A stretch of 64,000 nt of DNA, taken from NCBI RefSeq assembly GCF_011601275.1, contig NZ_JAAOLY010000013.1:157410-221409 (forward strand), in the 5' to 3' direction. Below the pieces are notes generated by a model. The model was not told the origin of the DNA, did not search any database, and was given only the letters and a program-made list of their open reading frames with translations. The position numbers and the translations under genes were made by a program. Positions 1 to 8,168 of the stretch are shown here, one piece after another. Positions within the stretch are counted from its first letter, which is position 1; every line of letters starts with the position of its first letter. The DNA comes from Janthinobacterium lividum. Lineage in GTDB: Bacteria; Pseudomonadota; Gammaproteobacteria; Burkholderiales; Burkholderiaceae_D.

Positions 1-870
1 ATCCAAGGCCCAGTGCTGCTTCAGGATCTGTCGTAGCATGCCGCCCACTAGTTCTTTCTTCGCAAACTCTTCCAAGATGAATGCGATTCCCTGGCCGTGT
101 ATCGCGGCATCCAGCACGGAGCGCATTTCGTCAAAAATATAGCGCCCTTGTACTTCGATTTGTACCATCTGACCGCGATCTTCGAACTTCCATTCGTACA
201 GCCTCCCACCAACGCAATAACGCTGACGCAGGCAGTTGTGCTTGAGCAGGTCAGCCAATGTATGCGGTTCACTGCGCTCCCGGAAATAATCTGGTGCCGC
301 CACCACGATTCTTTTTTGTAACCCGCCCAGCTGGACGGAAATCATATCGTTCTGCAATTTTCTCCCCATGCGTATGCCGATATCAAAGCCGGCGCTGACG
401 ATATCGGTCAGTTGATTATCGAGCGAGATCTCGACATTGATGAGCGGGAATTGATCCAGAAACGATGCCATGTGCGGCTCGATCAAGATATGGTAGGCGA
501 CGTAGGATGAACTGACGCGCAACATGCCTGACGGTTGATCAGTTGCAAGCAAAGCTTGTGACAGTGAGTTTCTGATCACGGCAAGTGCAGGCGCCAATGT
601 CGCGTTCAATGACGCACCAGCCTCTGTCAGACTGACACTGCGTGTGGTGCGATTAAACAGCCTCACATTCAACTGCGCTTCCAGGTTTTTGATCGTGCGT
701 GATACCGCAGTCGGCGTGACGCCTATTTCTGCGGCAGTGCGCGCGAAATTCAAATGCCTGGCGGCGGCCTCAAAGGTCAGCAAGCCCGGAAGATACAGCG
801 GCGACACAGGAATGATGTCTTCAATGCCTTCAACATTCTGTGAAGGCTCAATTATGAATTTTCTGTTCAT
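1..870 (-). CDS. LysR-family transcriptional regulator (3' end outside window)
   Basis: The reading frame is open from the ATG at 870 down to base 1, giving 290 residues without a stop, so the C-terminus lies outside the window. The N-terminus is a winged helix-turn-helix (about residues 25-85, with the LysR-like stretch LTFEAAARHLNFARTAAEIG followed by VSRTIKNLE). The rest matches a LysR periplasmic-binding-like effector domain. It is transcribed divergently from the esterase at 980, the usual arrangement for a LysR target. Its first eight codons and promoter are repeated at about 2062-2190 in front of an ene-reductase, so that gene may also be a target. The effector is unknown. The gene is more AT-rich than most of the window. 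Confidence 0.9.
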   Translation of the reverse strand, partial: MNRKFIIEPSQNVEGIEDIIPVSPLYLPGLLTFEAAARHLNFARTAAEIGVTPTAVSRTIKNLEAQLNVRLFNRTTRSVSLTEAGASLNATLAPALAVIRNSLSQALLATDQPSGMLRVSSSYVAYHILIEPHMASFLDQFPLINVEISLDNQLTDIVSAGFDIGIRMGRKLQNDMISVQLGGLQKRIVVAAPDYFRERSEPHTLADLLKHNCLRQRYCVGGRLYEWKFEDRGQMVQIEVQGRYIFDEMRSVLDAAIHGQGIAFILEEFAKKELVGGMLRQILKQHWALD

Positions 871-975
871 ACATTATCTCAATTTATGATTATTTACTTC
901 ATTATCGCTGATCCGCATACTGATCGTATCAAACACATCAATTCGGCCAGCCGGCCATCTTTCAAGAAAAGGCAT
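846..975. repeat. Promoter/operator repeat copy 1 (lysR-esterase intergenic)
   Basis: This stretch covers the first codons of lysR and the intergenic region up to the esterase ribosome site. It matches 2061-2190 at most positions, with shared blocks such as ctcaattatga, ttttctgttcata, gcatactgatc and tcaagaaaa. Because the repeat includes the divergent lysR start, it probably carries the LysR operator. Identity was judged by eye at roughly three quarters. Confidence 0.75.
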
Positions 976-979
976 CATC

Positions 980-1999
980 ATGAAAACCCTCCGCTCCGCT
1001 CTCGCCTTTTCCATCGTGGCCTTGTCTCAAGGCGATGTTTTTGCAGCCAGCCTGCCCGGCGTCGAACAGAACACGGCAAAATTCTTGCAAGCCCTTGAAG
1101 GCAGCACACCGCTAGAGACCATGGCGCCTGTCGATGCCCGCGCCGCGCTGGCGAGCGCGCAAGCTGGCGCCAATGTCGAGTTGCCGGCGGCTGATGTCAG
1201 CGAGAAAACAATCCATGTCAATGGCAGCGACCTGAAGCTGACCATCGTGCGCCCGGCAGGCAGCAAACAAAAGATCCTGCCCGCGTTCATGTACTTCCAT
1301 GGCGGCGGCTGGGTGCTTGGCGATTTCCCGAGCCACGAGCGGCTGGTGCGTGACCTTGTGATCGGCTCGGGCGCGGTGGCGATTTTCGTTAACTACAGCC
1401 TGTCGCCGGAGGCGAAATACGGCGTCGCCATCGAGCAAGCTTATGACGCGACCAAATGGGTGGCCGAACATGGCAAACAGATCAACGTCGACGGCAAGCG
1501 TCTCGCCGTCGCAGGCAATAGCGCGGGTGGCAACATTGCCGCCGTGGTTGCCTTGATGGCCAATGAAAAGGGGACACCTGCACTGCGTTCGCAAGTTTTG
1601 CTGTGTCCTGTGACGGATGCGAACTTCGACACGCCGTCGTATAAACAGTTTGCCAACGGCTACTTCCTGACAAAAGACCTGATGGCATGGTTCTGGGACA
1701 ATTACACGACGGATGCCAAGGCACGCAAGCAGATCTACGCTTCGCCGCTGCAGGCGACGACTGCACAACTCAAGGGGTTGCCGCCGACGCTGATCCAGAC
1801 CGCCGAATTCGATGTCTTGCGCGATGAAGCAGAAGCTTATGGCCGCAAGCTCGACGCTGCGGGTGTGAAGGTAAAGTCGGTGCGCTACAACGGCCTGATT
1901 CACGATTTCGGTCTATTGAATGTGAATAGTCATGTTCCGGTGATCCGCAGCGCAATAGCTCAGGCATCGCAAGAGCTCAAGACCAACCTGGATAATTAA
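980..1999 (+). CDS. Secreted alpha/beta-hydrolase, HSL-type esterase/lipase
   Basis: This 339-residue alpha/beta hydrolase is of the hormone-sensitive-lipase type. It has the oxyanion-hole motif HGGGW at residues 107-111, the nucleophile elbow GNSAGG with Ser181, a probable acid in TAEFDVLRDEAE, and the catalytic His in GLIHDFGLLN. The first 23 residues (MKTLRSALAFSIVALSQ onward, ending FAA) look like a Sec signal peptide, so the enzyme is probably periplasmic or secreted. Family members hydrolyse short-chain esters. It is divergent from the LysR gene and precedes the ene-reductase at 2189, with a repeat of the promoter between them. The substrate is unknown. Confidence 0.88.
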   Translation: MKTLRSALAFSIVALSQGDVFAASLPGVEQNTAKFLQALEGSTPLETMAPVDARAALASAQAGANVELPAADVSEKTIHVNGSDLKLTIVRPAGSKQKILPAFMYFHGGGWVLGDFPSHERLVRDLVIGSGAVAIFVNYSLSPEAKYGVAIEQAYDATKWVAEHGKQINVDGKRLAVAGNSAGGNIAAVVALMANEKGTPALRSQVLLCPVTDANFDTPSYKQFANGYFLTKDLMAWFWDNYTTDAKARKQIYASPLQATTAQLKGLPPTLIQTAEFDVLRDEAEAYGRKLDAAGVKVKSVRYNGLIHDFGLLNVNSHVPVIRSAIAQASQELKTNLDN

Positions 2000-2060
2000 C
2001 CTCAAGGTAGAACTGGACGTCTAGGCCGCGACTTTTATCGCGCGCCTTGCGCACGAGAAG

Positions 2061-2190
2061 ACTCAATTATGACTTTTCTGTTCATACCATATCTCATTCT
2101 GCGACTATTTACGTCACTATCGTCGGTCTGCATACTGATCATATAAACAAATCAGTCTGCTTGCGGCAGACATTCTCAAGAAAAATCCAT
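2061..2190. repeat. Promoter/operator repeat copy 2, with lysR 5' remnant
   Basis: This is the second copy of the lysR-esterase promoter region. Read on the minus strand from 2084, it encodes MNRKVIIE, which differs from the intact LysR start by one residue. The frame then diverges and reaches a stop after about 16 codons. The copy ends at the start codon of the ene-reductase at 2189. It is best explained as a duplication that gave the ene-reductase the same regulatory region as the esterase. Confidence 0.72.
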
Positions 2191-3346
2191 GAGCAAAAGC
2201 TTCGAACCCCTGACATTGCGTGGCGTCACCCTGCGCAACCGCTATGCCCTGAGCCCGATGTGCCAGTACACGGCAAAAAACGGCTACACAAGCGACTACC
2301 ACGCTGTCCACTACGGCCGTTTCGCCTTGGGCGGCTTCGGCCTGATGATGGTCGAAGCGACCGCCATCTCGCCCGAAGGACGCATCACACATGGCGACCT
2401 GGGCCTGTGGGATGACGCACACATTCCCGGCTTGGCGCGCATCGCTGCCTTTGCAAAGGCCTACGGCGCCACGCCTGGCATCCAGATCGGCCATGCGGGA
2501 CCAAAAGCGAGCATCCAGCGCGCCTTTGAAGGCAACGGCCCTTTGAACGACATGGACGCTGCACGCGGTGAGACACCTTGGGAAGTGGTGTCGCCCAGCG
2601 CGCGTCCGGTGGCCGATGGCTGGCTGCTGCCCACAGCCCTCGATGCTGGTGGCATCGCCAAGGTCCGCACCGACTTTGCTGCTGCGGCCCGCCGCGCGCT
2701 GGAGGCGGGCTTTGAAGTACTTGAGCTGCACTATGCGCATGGCTTCCTGCTCAACGCTTTCCTGTCGCCGCTGACCAATGACCGCACGGATGAATATGGC
2801 GGCAGCTTCGAGAACCGCATCCGCCTGGCGATGGAAATCGCCCGCGAAGTGCGCGCCATCTGGCCGCAGGACAAGCCGCTGTTCGTGCGCCTGTCGGCGG
2901 TCGACGGCAGTAGCACTGGCTGGACTATCGATGACAGCGTCGCCCTGGCCGAAGCCCTGAAGACGGTCGGTGTCGACATCATCGACTGCTCGTCCGGTGG
3001 TTTCGGCGTCTACGAATATCCGAACGGTTATGGCTTCCAGGTGCCGTTCGCCGCGCAAATCCGCCGCGAAGCCAATATTGGCACCATGGCCGTCGGCATC
3101 ATAGTCGATCCGGTGCAGGCAGAAAGCATCATCGCCTCCGGCCAGGCCGACCTGGTCGCGCTGGGCCATGCGGCGCTGCGCGATCCACACTTTCCCCTGC
3201 ATGCACAGCAGGCAGGGGCCAGCCAGGACGCAGCCTATGCAGACTGGAATGTCCAGGCCGGCTGGTGGCTCGATCACCGCGCCAGCAAATTGGACCAACT
3301 GGGTCCATGGACCCCGGCGACGGCTGCGGCTGCCCATCAGGATTAA
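2189..3346 (+). CDS. NADH:flavin oxidoreductase, XenA/YqjM-class ene-reductase
   Basis: This 385-residue protein is an FMN-binding TIM-barrel old yellow enzyme of the thermophilic-like (YqjM/XenA) class. The class markers are the redox-tuning Cys25 in SPMCQY and the substrate-binding His181/His184 pair in ELHYAHGF. The NDRTDEYGGSFENR signature follows. Family members reduce the C=C bond of enones, quinones and some nitro compounds with NAD(P)H. The start ATG is set by the end of the duplicated promoter. A hairpin at 3353-3375 separates it from the NTF2-like gene at 3402. It differs in class from the second ene-reductase at 6005, so the two are probably not redundant. Confidence 0.93.
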   Translation: MSKSFEPLTLRGVTLRNRYALSPMCQYTAKNGYTSDYHAVHYGRFALGGFGLMMVEATAISPEGRITHGDLGLWDDAHIPGLARIAAFAKAYGATPGIQIGHAGPKASIQRAFEGNGPLNDMDAARGETPWEVVSPSARPVADGWLLPTALDAGGIAKVRTDFAAAARRALEAGFEVLELHYAHGFLLNAFLSPLTNDRTDEYGGSFENRIRLAMEIAREVRAIWPQDKPLFVRLSAVDGSSTGWTIDDSVALAEALKTVGVDIIDCSSGGFGVYEYPNGYGFQVPFAAQIRREANIGTMAVGIIVDPVQAESIIASGQADLVALGHAALRDPHFPLHAQQAGASQDAAYADWNVQAGWWLDHRASKLDQLGPWTPATAAAAHQD

Positions 3347-3352
3347 ACCCCT

Positions 3353-3375
3353 GCCGGCCAGGACGGCCGGCTTTT
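3353..3375 (+). terminator. Hairpin terminator or attenuator after ene-reductase
   Basis: A 7-bp perfect stem (gccggcc/ggccggc) with loop aggac is followed by tttt, seven bases after the ene-reductase stop codon. The T run is short, so partial read-through into the gene at 3402 is likely. Confidence 0.6.
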
Positions 3376-3401
3376 CAGCGTGACCAACCAGGAGCAACAA
3401 C

Positions 3402-3785
3402 ATGAGCAAACCGACCTATGTGCAAGACTACCAAGCCATCGTCGACGTACTGAACAAGTACAACGAAGGCTGCAAGCAAGCCGATAGCAGCATCATGAAA
3501 CCGGCATTCAACGCGCAGGCAACCATGTTCAGCAGTGACGCTGAAGGCAAGCTCGCTGGCGGTGGTATTCAAACGCTGTTCGACGGCATCGATACCGTTT
3601 TCCAGCCATCGCCTGAGGCGCAAGGGGCAATCGTCAGCGTCGATATCGTCGGCACCGCCGCCAGTGCGCGCATCGACACGAACGATGTATCGGGCTTCTG
3701 CTTCACCGACTTCTTCCACTTGCTGAAAGTCGAAGGCAAGTGGACGATCGTGAGCAAAATCTTCCACACGCACGTCGCACCTTAG
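3402..3785 (+). CDS. NTF2-like / lumazine-binding-like small protein, paralogue A
   Basis: This 127-residue single-domain protein of the NTF2/SnoaL-like fold resembles the 'putative lumazine-binding' group. It has no signal peptide. It aligns almost end to end with the proteins at 3891 and 7339 (shared YVQ.Y.AIV, MKPAF, PSPEA, VDIVG.AASAR and the C-terminal HTHVAP). Proteins of this fold serve as cyclases, isomerases or small-ligand binders, and the actual activity is unknown here. A good ribosome site (aggagcaac) precedes the start. Its placement after an ene-reductase suggests it acts on the same small molecule. That is inference. Confidence 0.8.
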   Translation: MSKPTYVQDYQAIVDVLNKYNEGCKQADSSIMKPAFNAQATMFSSDAEGKLAGGGIQTLFDGIDTVFQPSPEAQGAIVSVDIVGTAASARIDTNDVSGFCFTDFFHLLKVEGKWTIVSKIFHTHVAP

Positions 3786-3890
3786 CACCTTCAACTGCGG
3801 GGATACGTTATCTGTTCCGCGATAAGCATGCATGGCAGTTCCGGCCTGTCGCCAGAGCTGCTGCCTTCATCAGTACTTGCAATTATTATC

Positions 3891-4403
3891 ATGAGTGACT
3901 CAATGAAAAAAAACCTCTCCAAGACTTTGCTGTTCGCCGCAATCATTTCTGGCTTTGGCGCCACTGCTCAAGCAGCAGACCTGCCCGGCGGCCAGCAAAT
4001 TGCCAGTAGCAAGGCCATCAACACACCTACCTATGTGCAAGACTACCAAGCCATCGTCGAGGTACTGAACAAATACATAGACGGCTGCAAACAGGCTAGC
4101 AGCACGGTCATGAAACCAGCGTTCAGCGAAAAAGCCACCATCTTCAGCGTCGATGCCAAGGGCAAGCTGACTGGCGGCTCGATCCAGGAACTGTTTAATG
4201 CTATCGACAACCCGCCATTTCGCCCATCACCTGAAGCTCAAAGCGTGATCGTCAAAGTCGATATCGTCGGCACCGCTGCCAGTGCGCGCGTCGACTCCAA
4301 CGATGTGTCGGGCTTCTCGTTCAGCGACTTCTTCCACCTGCTCAAGGTCGAAGGCAAGTGGATAATCGTCAGCAAGATATTCCATACCCACGTCGCGCCC
4401 TGA
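3891..4403 (+). CDS. Exported NTF2-like small protein, paralogue B
   Basis: The C-terminal 125 residues are a close paralogue of the protein at 3402, including near-identical DNA across the stretch coding YVQDYQAIV. An N-terminal Sec signal peptide (MKKNLSKTLLFAAIISGFG, then ATAQA before ADLPGG) precedes it, so this copy should act in the periplasm. An in-frame upstream ATG at 3828 would spoil the signal peptide. Starts at 3891 (MSDSMKK) and 3903 (MKKNL) both fit, and neither has a strong ribosome site. A cytosolic and an exported version side by side is unusual. Function is unknown. Confidence 0.75.
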   Translation: MSDSMKKNLSKTLLFAAIISGFGATAQAADLPGGQQIASSKAINTPTYVQDYQAIVEVLNKYIDGCKQASSTVMKPAFSEKATIFSVDAKGKLTGGSIQELFNAIDNPPFRPSPEAQSVIVKVDIVGTAASARVDSNDVSGFSFSDFFHLLKVEGKWIIVSKIFHTHVAP

Positions 4404-4421
4404 GCGCTGGCTGCGTAGCGC

Positions 4422-5057
4422 TCAGGCAAGCGCGTTTATTGGAAGAAGCCTGACCGCGTACGCAGCAAGCTTGCTCATTTCGCCTGGCGTCACACCATCG
4501 CGTACGTGAATCGACATGCCTTCCAATAAAGTATTGAGCACGGCCGCCAGCGATTTGACCTCTGTTTTGGCAGGCAGCTGGCCGTCCTTGATACCTTTTT
4601 TCAGCCGCTTGCTGAAGTGCGTGATGCCCTCTTGCCGCAAGGCCTTGACGGTATCGAACACCTCGACCGACTCCTCCGACACATTGATGGCAGCCAGCAC
4701 CACCAGGCAGCCACAGGGCACTTGCGGCGAAAGCAAGATTTCGCCAGACTCCTTGAAGAAACGGTCGATCGCGCGATGGACGTCCGGCTCGTCGGCCATG
4801 CGCGCCCAAGGTGCATCCCAGTAGGTACGCTCATAGAAATCGACGGCTTCGAGAAACAGCTTGGCCTTGTTGCCGAAGGCGGCATACAAACTGGGCGGGT
4901 TGATGCCCATGGCCGAGCACAACTCGGCCAGCGAGGCAGGTTCGTATCCACGACGCCAAAATACATCAAGCGCGCGCACCAAAGCCTCGGTACGGTCGAA
5001 GCCACGCGGCCGGCCCTTGATTCGGCTAGTCGATGGAAGATTTTCGGTGCTGGTCAT
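4422..5057 (-). CDS. TetR/AcrR-family transcriptional regulator
   Basis: This is a 211-residue TetR-type repressor. The N-terminal helix-turn-helix is at about residues 20-65 (RTEALVRALDVFWRRGYEPAS, then LAELCSAMGINPPSLYAAFG). The C-terminal domain is a helical ligand pocket. The ATG at 5057 has a good ribosome site (aggtgg); a GTG four codons upstream is possible. It lies downstream of, and on the same strand as, the SDR and the ene-reductase at 6005. That suggests an autoregulated three-gene set controlled from the palindromes at 7231-7276. The role parallels NemR-type regulators of electrophile reductases, by inference from context. Confidence 0.88.
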   Translation of the reverse strand: MTSTENLPSTSRIKGRPRGFDRTEALVRALDVFWRRGYEPASLAELCSAMGINPPSLYAAFGNKAKLFLEAVDFYERTYWDAPWARMADEPDVHRAIDRFFKESGEILLSPQVPCGCLVVLAAINVSEESVEVFDTVKALRQEGITHFSKRLKKGIKDGQLPAKTEVKSLAAVLNTLLEGMSIHVRDGVTPGEMSKLAAYAVRLLPINALA

Positions 5058-5194
5058 CGGGATTACCACCTGTCTTCAAATTTATTACTTAAAACACTGC
5101 TCGTTGCCGAGTATACCGGCCATCACAGGGCAACCGCAATGCAAACAGGCCGCCAGAACAGTTGTCCGGGCAGCCTGGAGTGCAGTACGGCAGC

Positions 5195-5938
5195 TTACCA
5201 GTCCTGGCGGGTCGGCGAGATGATCAGGTCGTTGACGGTCACATTGGCCGGCTGGTCCAGCGCGTAGACGACCGCGCGGCCAATATCTTCAGGCGCAATC
5301 GCAATCTTGTTGAGTTCTTGCGCCGCCTTGCGGCCCGCCGGGTCGGTAACCTTGTCGGCCCACCCCGTGTTGATCACGCCCGGGCTGACTGTGTTGACGC
5401 GAATACCGTGCTGGACACCAAGCTCCTTGCGCATCGATTCCGTCATCGCCTGGACAAAAAATTTCGTTGCACTGTAGACGCCCGCCGCCGGCCCCACCTG
5501 ATGGCCGGCAACCGAGTCCATGTTCAGTATCTGGCCGGACTTTTGCGCCAGCATGAATGGCAACACGGCGGCAATCGCGTTCAGATAACCTTTGATGTTA
5601 ACGTTGATCATCTTTTCCCAGTCGTCGACCGCCAGGTCGGTCCAGTTGGAAAAGAGCATCAGGCCGGCGTTATTGACGAGAATGTCGACCGCGCCGAAAT
5701 GTTCGTGCGCCGCTTGCGCCAGGGACTTCATCTCGGCTGGGCTGGTGACATCGCACACGATGCCGAGGGCTTGTCCACCTGCCGCGCTCAATTCAGCGAC
5801 GATGGCGTCCAGGCCTTCCTGGTCGCGCGCCGCCAGGACGACTTTCGCGCCTTTCTCCACCAGCGCGCGCGCCGATGCGGCGCCGATGCCCGACGATGCC
5901 CCGGTAATGATGACGATCTTGTTGTGCAGATGACTCAT
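5195..5938 (-). CDS. Short-chain dehydrogenase/reductase (classical SDR)
   Basis: This 247-residue classical SDR has the cofactor motif TGASSGIG (12-19), the NNAG motif (89-92), and the catalytic residues Ser142, Tyr155 and Lys159 (YSATK). Family members are cytosolic NAD(P)-dependent alcohol/ketone oxidoreductases. It is 66 bp downstream of the NemA-like ene-reductase and has a clear ribosome site (aaggaaac), so the two are probably cotranscribed. Together they could reduce both the C=C and C=O bonds of an enone. The substrate is not identifiable from sequence. Confidence 0.92.
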   Translation of the reverse strand: MSHLHNKIVIITGASSGIGAASARALVEKGAKVVLAARDQEGLDAIVAELSAAGGQALGIVCDVTSPAEMKSLAQAAHEHFGAVDILVNNAGLMLFSNWTDLAVDDWEKMINVNIKGYLNAIAAVLPFMLAQKSGQILNMDSVAGHQVGPAAGVYSATKFFVQAMTESMRKELGVQHGIRVNTVSPGVINTGWADKVTDPAGRKAAQELNKIAIAPEDIGRAVVYALDQPANVTVNDLIISPTRQDW

Positions 5939-6004
5939 GATGTTTCCTTTTCGGTTGACTGCCCGGCACCGCCGGGCGATAAGTGACTATGAATCGCCGG
6001 CGAA

Positions 6005-7108
6005 TCAGCCGGCGGCCGTTGGCCAGTCGGTGTAACCCTTGGCGCCGCCGCCGTAGTAGGACTCGTGCGGCGCGATCGCCAGTTCAATGCCGGACTGCAG
6101 CCGGCGCACCAGGTCCGGATTCGAAATGAACAGGCGGCCGAAGGCAACGGCGTCGATCTTGCCTGCCGCGCGGCGCTGTACCGCCATCTCCAGGTCGTAG
6201 TTGTTGTTACCGATAAACTGGCCATTGAATTGCGCGCTCAAGGCGTCGAGGTCGATACCCTCCGGCACCTCGCGCGAGGTGGCGGTCGCTCCTTCGACGA
6301 AATGCAGATACGCCAGGTTGAAACGGTTCAGCTCGCCGATCAAATGGCCATACGTGGCCATGACGTTGCTGTCCGGCGGCGTGTTGCCCGCGTCCGGCGT
6401 GACCGGCGACAGGCGGATGCCGACGCGATCATTACCCCATATCTCGACGATTGCGGCCGTCACTTCGAGCGTCAGGCGGGCACGGTTTTCAATCGAGCCG
6501 CCGTAGGCGTCAGTGCGGTGGTTGGTGGAATCGCGCAGGAACTGGTCGAGCAGATAGCTGTTTGCCGAATGCACTTCCACGCCATCGAAACCGGCACGTT
6601 TCGCGTTGCGCGCGGCAATCCTGTACTGCTCGATAATGCCGGGAATTTCATCAGTTTCCAGCGCGCGCGGCATCGATACCGGCACGAAACCCTCGGTGGT
6701 GTAGGTGTTGCCTTCGGCCTGGATGGCGGAAGGCGCCACGGGAGAGGCGCCTTCAGGTTGCAGGGCAACGTTTGAAAAACGGCCCACATGCCACAACTGG
6801 CTGACGATCTTGCCGCCGGCCGCATGCACGGCATCGGTGACCTTTTTCCAGCCTGCGACCTGGGCCTCGCTCCAGATGCCGGGCGTGGCGGCATAGCCGC
6901 GTCCCTGCGGCGAGATATTGGTCGCTTCAGCCACGATCAGGCCGGCGCTGGCGCGCTGGGCATAGTACAGCGCATGCATTTCTTCGGGGATGCCCTCCTC
7001 GCTATAACGGCTGCGCGTGACTGGCGCCATCACGATACGGTTGGCAAGTTCGATGGCGCCCATGTTGACGGGCGAAAACAAATCGGTACGGCTGGCGTGA
7101 TCTTTCAT
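6005..7108 (-). CDS. nemA: NemA-type old yellow enzyme (alkene reductase)
   Basis: This 367-residue FMN ene-reductase of the classical OYE/NemA class has the substrate-binding pair His180/Asn183 (EVHSANSYLLDQF) and the motif NHRTDAYGGSIENR. Homologues reduce N-ethylmaleimide, enones, nitrate esters and quinones. It is the first gene of a minus-strand set (nemA-like, SDR, TetR). It is divergent from the NTF2-like gene at 7339, with two operator-like palindromes between them. A ribosome site (aaggaaaac) supports the ATG at 7108. The symbol follows the family name; exact orthology to E. coli nemA is not shown. Confidence 0.92.
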   Translation of the reverse strand: MKDHASRTDLFSPVNMGAIELANRIVMAPVTRSRYSEEGIPEEMHALYYAQRASAGLIVAEATNISPQGRGYAATPGIWSEAQVAGWKKVTDAVHAAGGKIVSQLWHVGRFSNVALQPEGASPVAPSAIQAEGNTYTTEGFVPVSMPRALETDEIPGIIEQYRIAARNAKRAGFDGVEVHSANSYLLDQFLRDSTNHRTDAYGGSIENRARLTLEVTAAIVEIWGNDRVGIRLSPVTPDAGNTPPDSNVMATYGHLIGELNRFNLAYLHFVEGATATSREVPEGIDLDALSAQFNGQFIGNNNYDLEMAVQRRAAGKIDAVAFGRLFISNPDLVRRLQSGIELAIAPHESYYGGGAKGYTDWPTAAG

Positions 7109-7219
7109 GTTTTCCTTGTCTCGACCAGTTCAGGTCGCTAATAGCAATGGCCCGCTCGTGCTGGCCTTCGGTGATATGGGGTGTCTGGCAATCTTGCAGG
7201 CACGGCTGAATCGAATCGA

Positions 7220-7276
7220 TTGACACAATCTGTAGCAATCACTATATAATACACGCATTCCGTAGCGATTGCTACA
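7220..7276 (+). promoter_or_regulatory. Promoter overlapping paired TetR-like operator palindromes
   Basis: A plus-strand promoter is visible: ttgaca at 7220-7225 with tatata/tataat at 7243-7250. Overlapping it are tgtagcaatc (7231-7240) and its exact reverse complement gattgctaca (7267-7276). The second element is itself nearly palindromic (gtagc-gatt-gctac, 7262-7275). The layout between divergent nemA-like and NTF2-like genes, with a TetR gene in the nemA set, suggests repression of both directions by that TetR protein. Confidence 0.65.
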
Positions 7277-7338
7277 GATCAAACCCGGCAGCTGCCATGG
7301 CAGGTGCCGGCCATTCATTTATCGCCAAGGAGCAATCC

Positions 7339-7722
7339 ATGTCCCAACCAAGTTATGTGCAGGAATACAGCGCCATCGTCGACGTGCTCAATCAGTACAA
7401 CGAAGGTGGCAAACAGGCCAACAGCAGCATCATGAAGCCCGCTTTCAGCGAGCAGGCCACTATCTTTGGCGTCACCGAGGACGGTACGCTGACAGGCGGC
7501 GCCATTGCCGGCCTGTTCGAGACCATCGACACGGCATTTCGTCCGTCGCCGGAGGCGCGGGCAGTGATTGCCCGCGTCGACATCGTCGGCTCGGCTGCCA
7601 GCGCCCGCATCGATACCAATGATATTTCCGGCTTCTGCTTTACCGACTTCTTCAACCTGCTGAAAGTAGCCGGCAAGTGGACCGTGGTAAGCAAGATCTA
7701 TCACACCCACGTTGCCCCCTGA
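7339..7722 (+). CDS. NTF2-like small protein, paralogue C
   Basis: At 127 residues this is a full-length cytosolic paralogue of the proteins at 3402 and 3891 (same YVQ.Y.AIVDVLN.YNEG start and HTHVAP end). The ATG at 7339 is preferred over the in-frame 7297 because it has the ribosome site (caaggag) and aligns with paralogue A's start. It is the first gene of a plus-strand group with 7756 and 8169, under the palindrome-containing promoter. Function is unknown; the NTF2 fold binds small hydrophobic ligands in other families. Confidence 0.8.
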   Translation: MSQPSYVQEYSAIVDVLNQYNEGGKQANSSIMKPAFSEQATIFGVTEDGTLTGGAIAGLFETIDTAFRPSPEARAVIARVDIVGSAASARIDTNDISGFCFTDFFNLLKVAGKWTVVSKIYHTHVAP

Positions 7723-7755
7723 AATCGTTTTTCCATAGCCCGACAAGGAACCATC

Positions 7756-8142
7756 ATGAACACCAATATCAAGGCAGTACCGACCAGCCAATACGATGCC
7801 GTCATCGCCGTGGCACAACGCTATGTCGATGGCTTGCGCGCTGGCAGTAGCGAAGGCGTCGCACAGGCTTTCCACCAGGATGCCGTGATGTACGGCTTTA
7901 CCAATGGCGAACTGCTGGGCGGCCCGATCAGCAATCTGTTCGATTTCGTCAAGACCAATGGCAAGGCGCCAGACATCACCACACGCCTCGACGTGCTGGC
8001 CATCACGCCAACCACCGCCGTGGTGCGCGTGGATATGGAGAAAGACGCGATTGGCGCCGATTACAACGATTACCTGACCCTGATCAAGTTGCCTGAAGGA
8101 TGGAAAGTCATCGCCAAGGTCTATCACCAGTTCGCAGCCTGA
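7756..8142 (+). CDS. Divergent NTF2-like / lumazine-binding-like protein, paralogue D
   Basis: This 128-residue protein has the same overall pattern as the other three: an N-terminal helix pair (YDAVIAVAQRYVDGL), a central GELLGGPISNLFDFV segment and a C-terminal strand pair ending KVIAKVYHQFAA. Sequence identity to the others is much lower. It lies 33 bp after the gene at 7722, with a ribosome site (aaggaacc), and probably belongs to the same transcript. It may form a heteromer with paralogue C. That is speculation. Confidence 0.78.
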   Translation: MNTNIKAVPTSQYDAVIAVAQRYVDGLRAGSSEGVAQAFHQDAVMYGFTNGELLGGPISNLFDFVKTNGKAPDITTRLDVLAITPTTAVVRVDMEKDAIGADYNDYLTLIKLPEGWKVIAKVYHQFAA

Positions 8143-8168
8143 ACATTCACCCGGGACAGGAGTCAATC

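Noticed and set aside
2117..3409. 430-residue minus-strand frame across the XenA-class ene-reductase
   Set aside because: It is the complement of a complete ene-reductase and shows only compositional bias.
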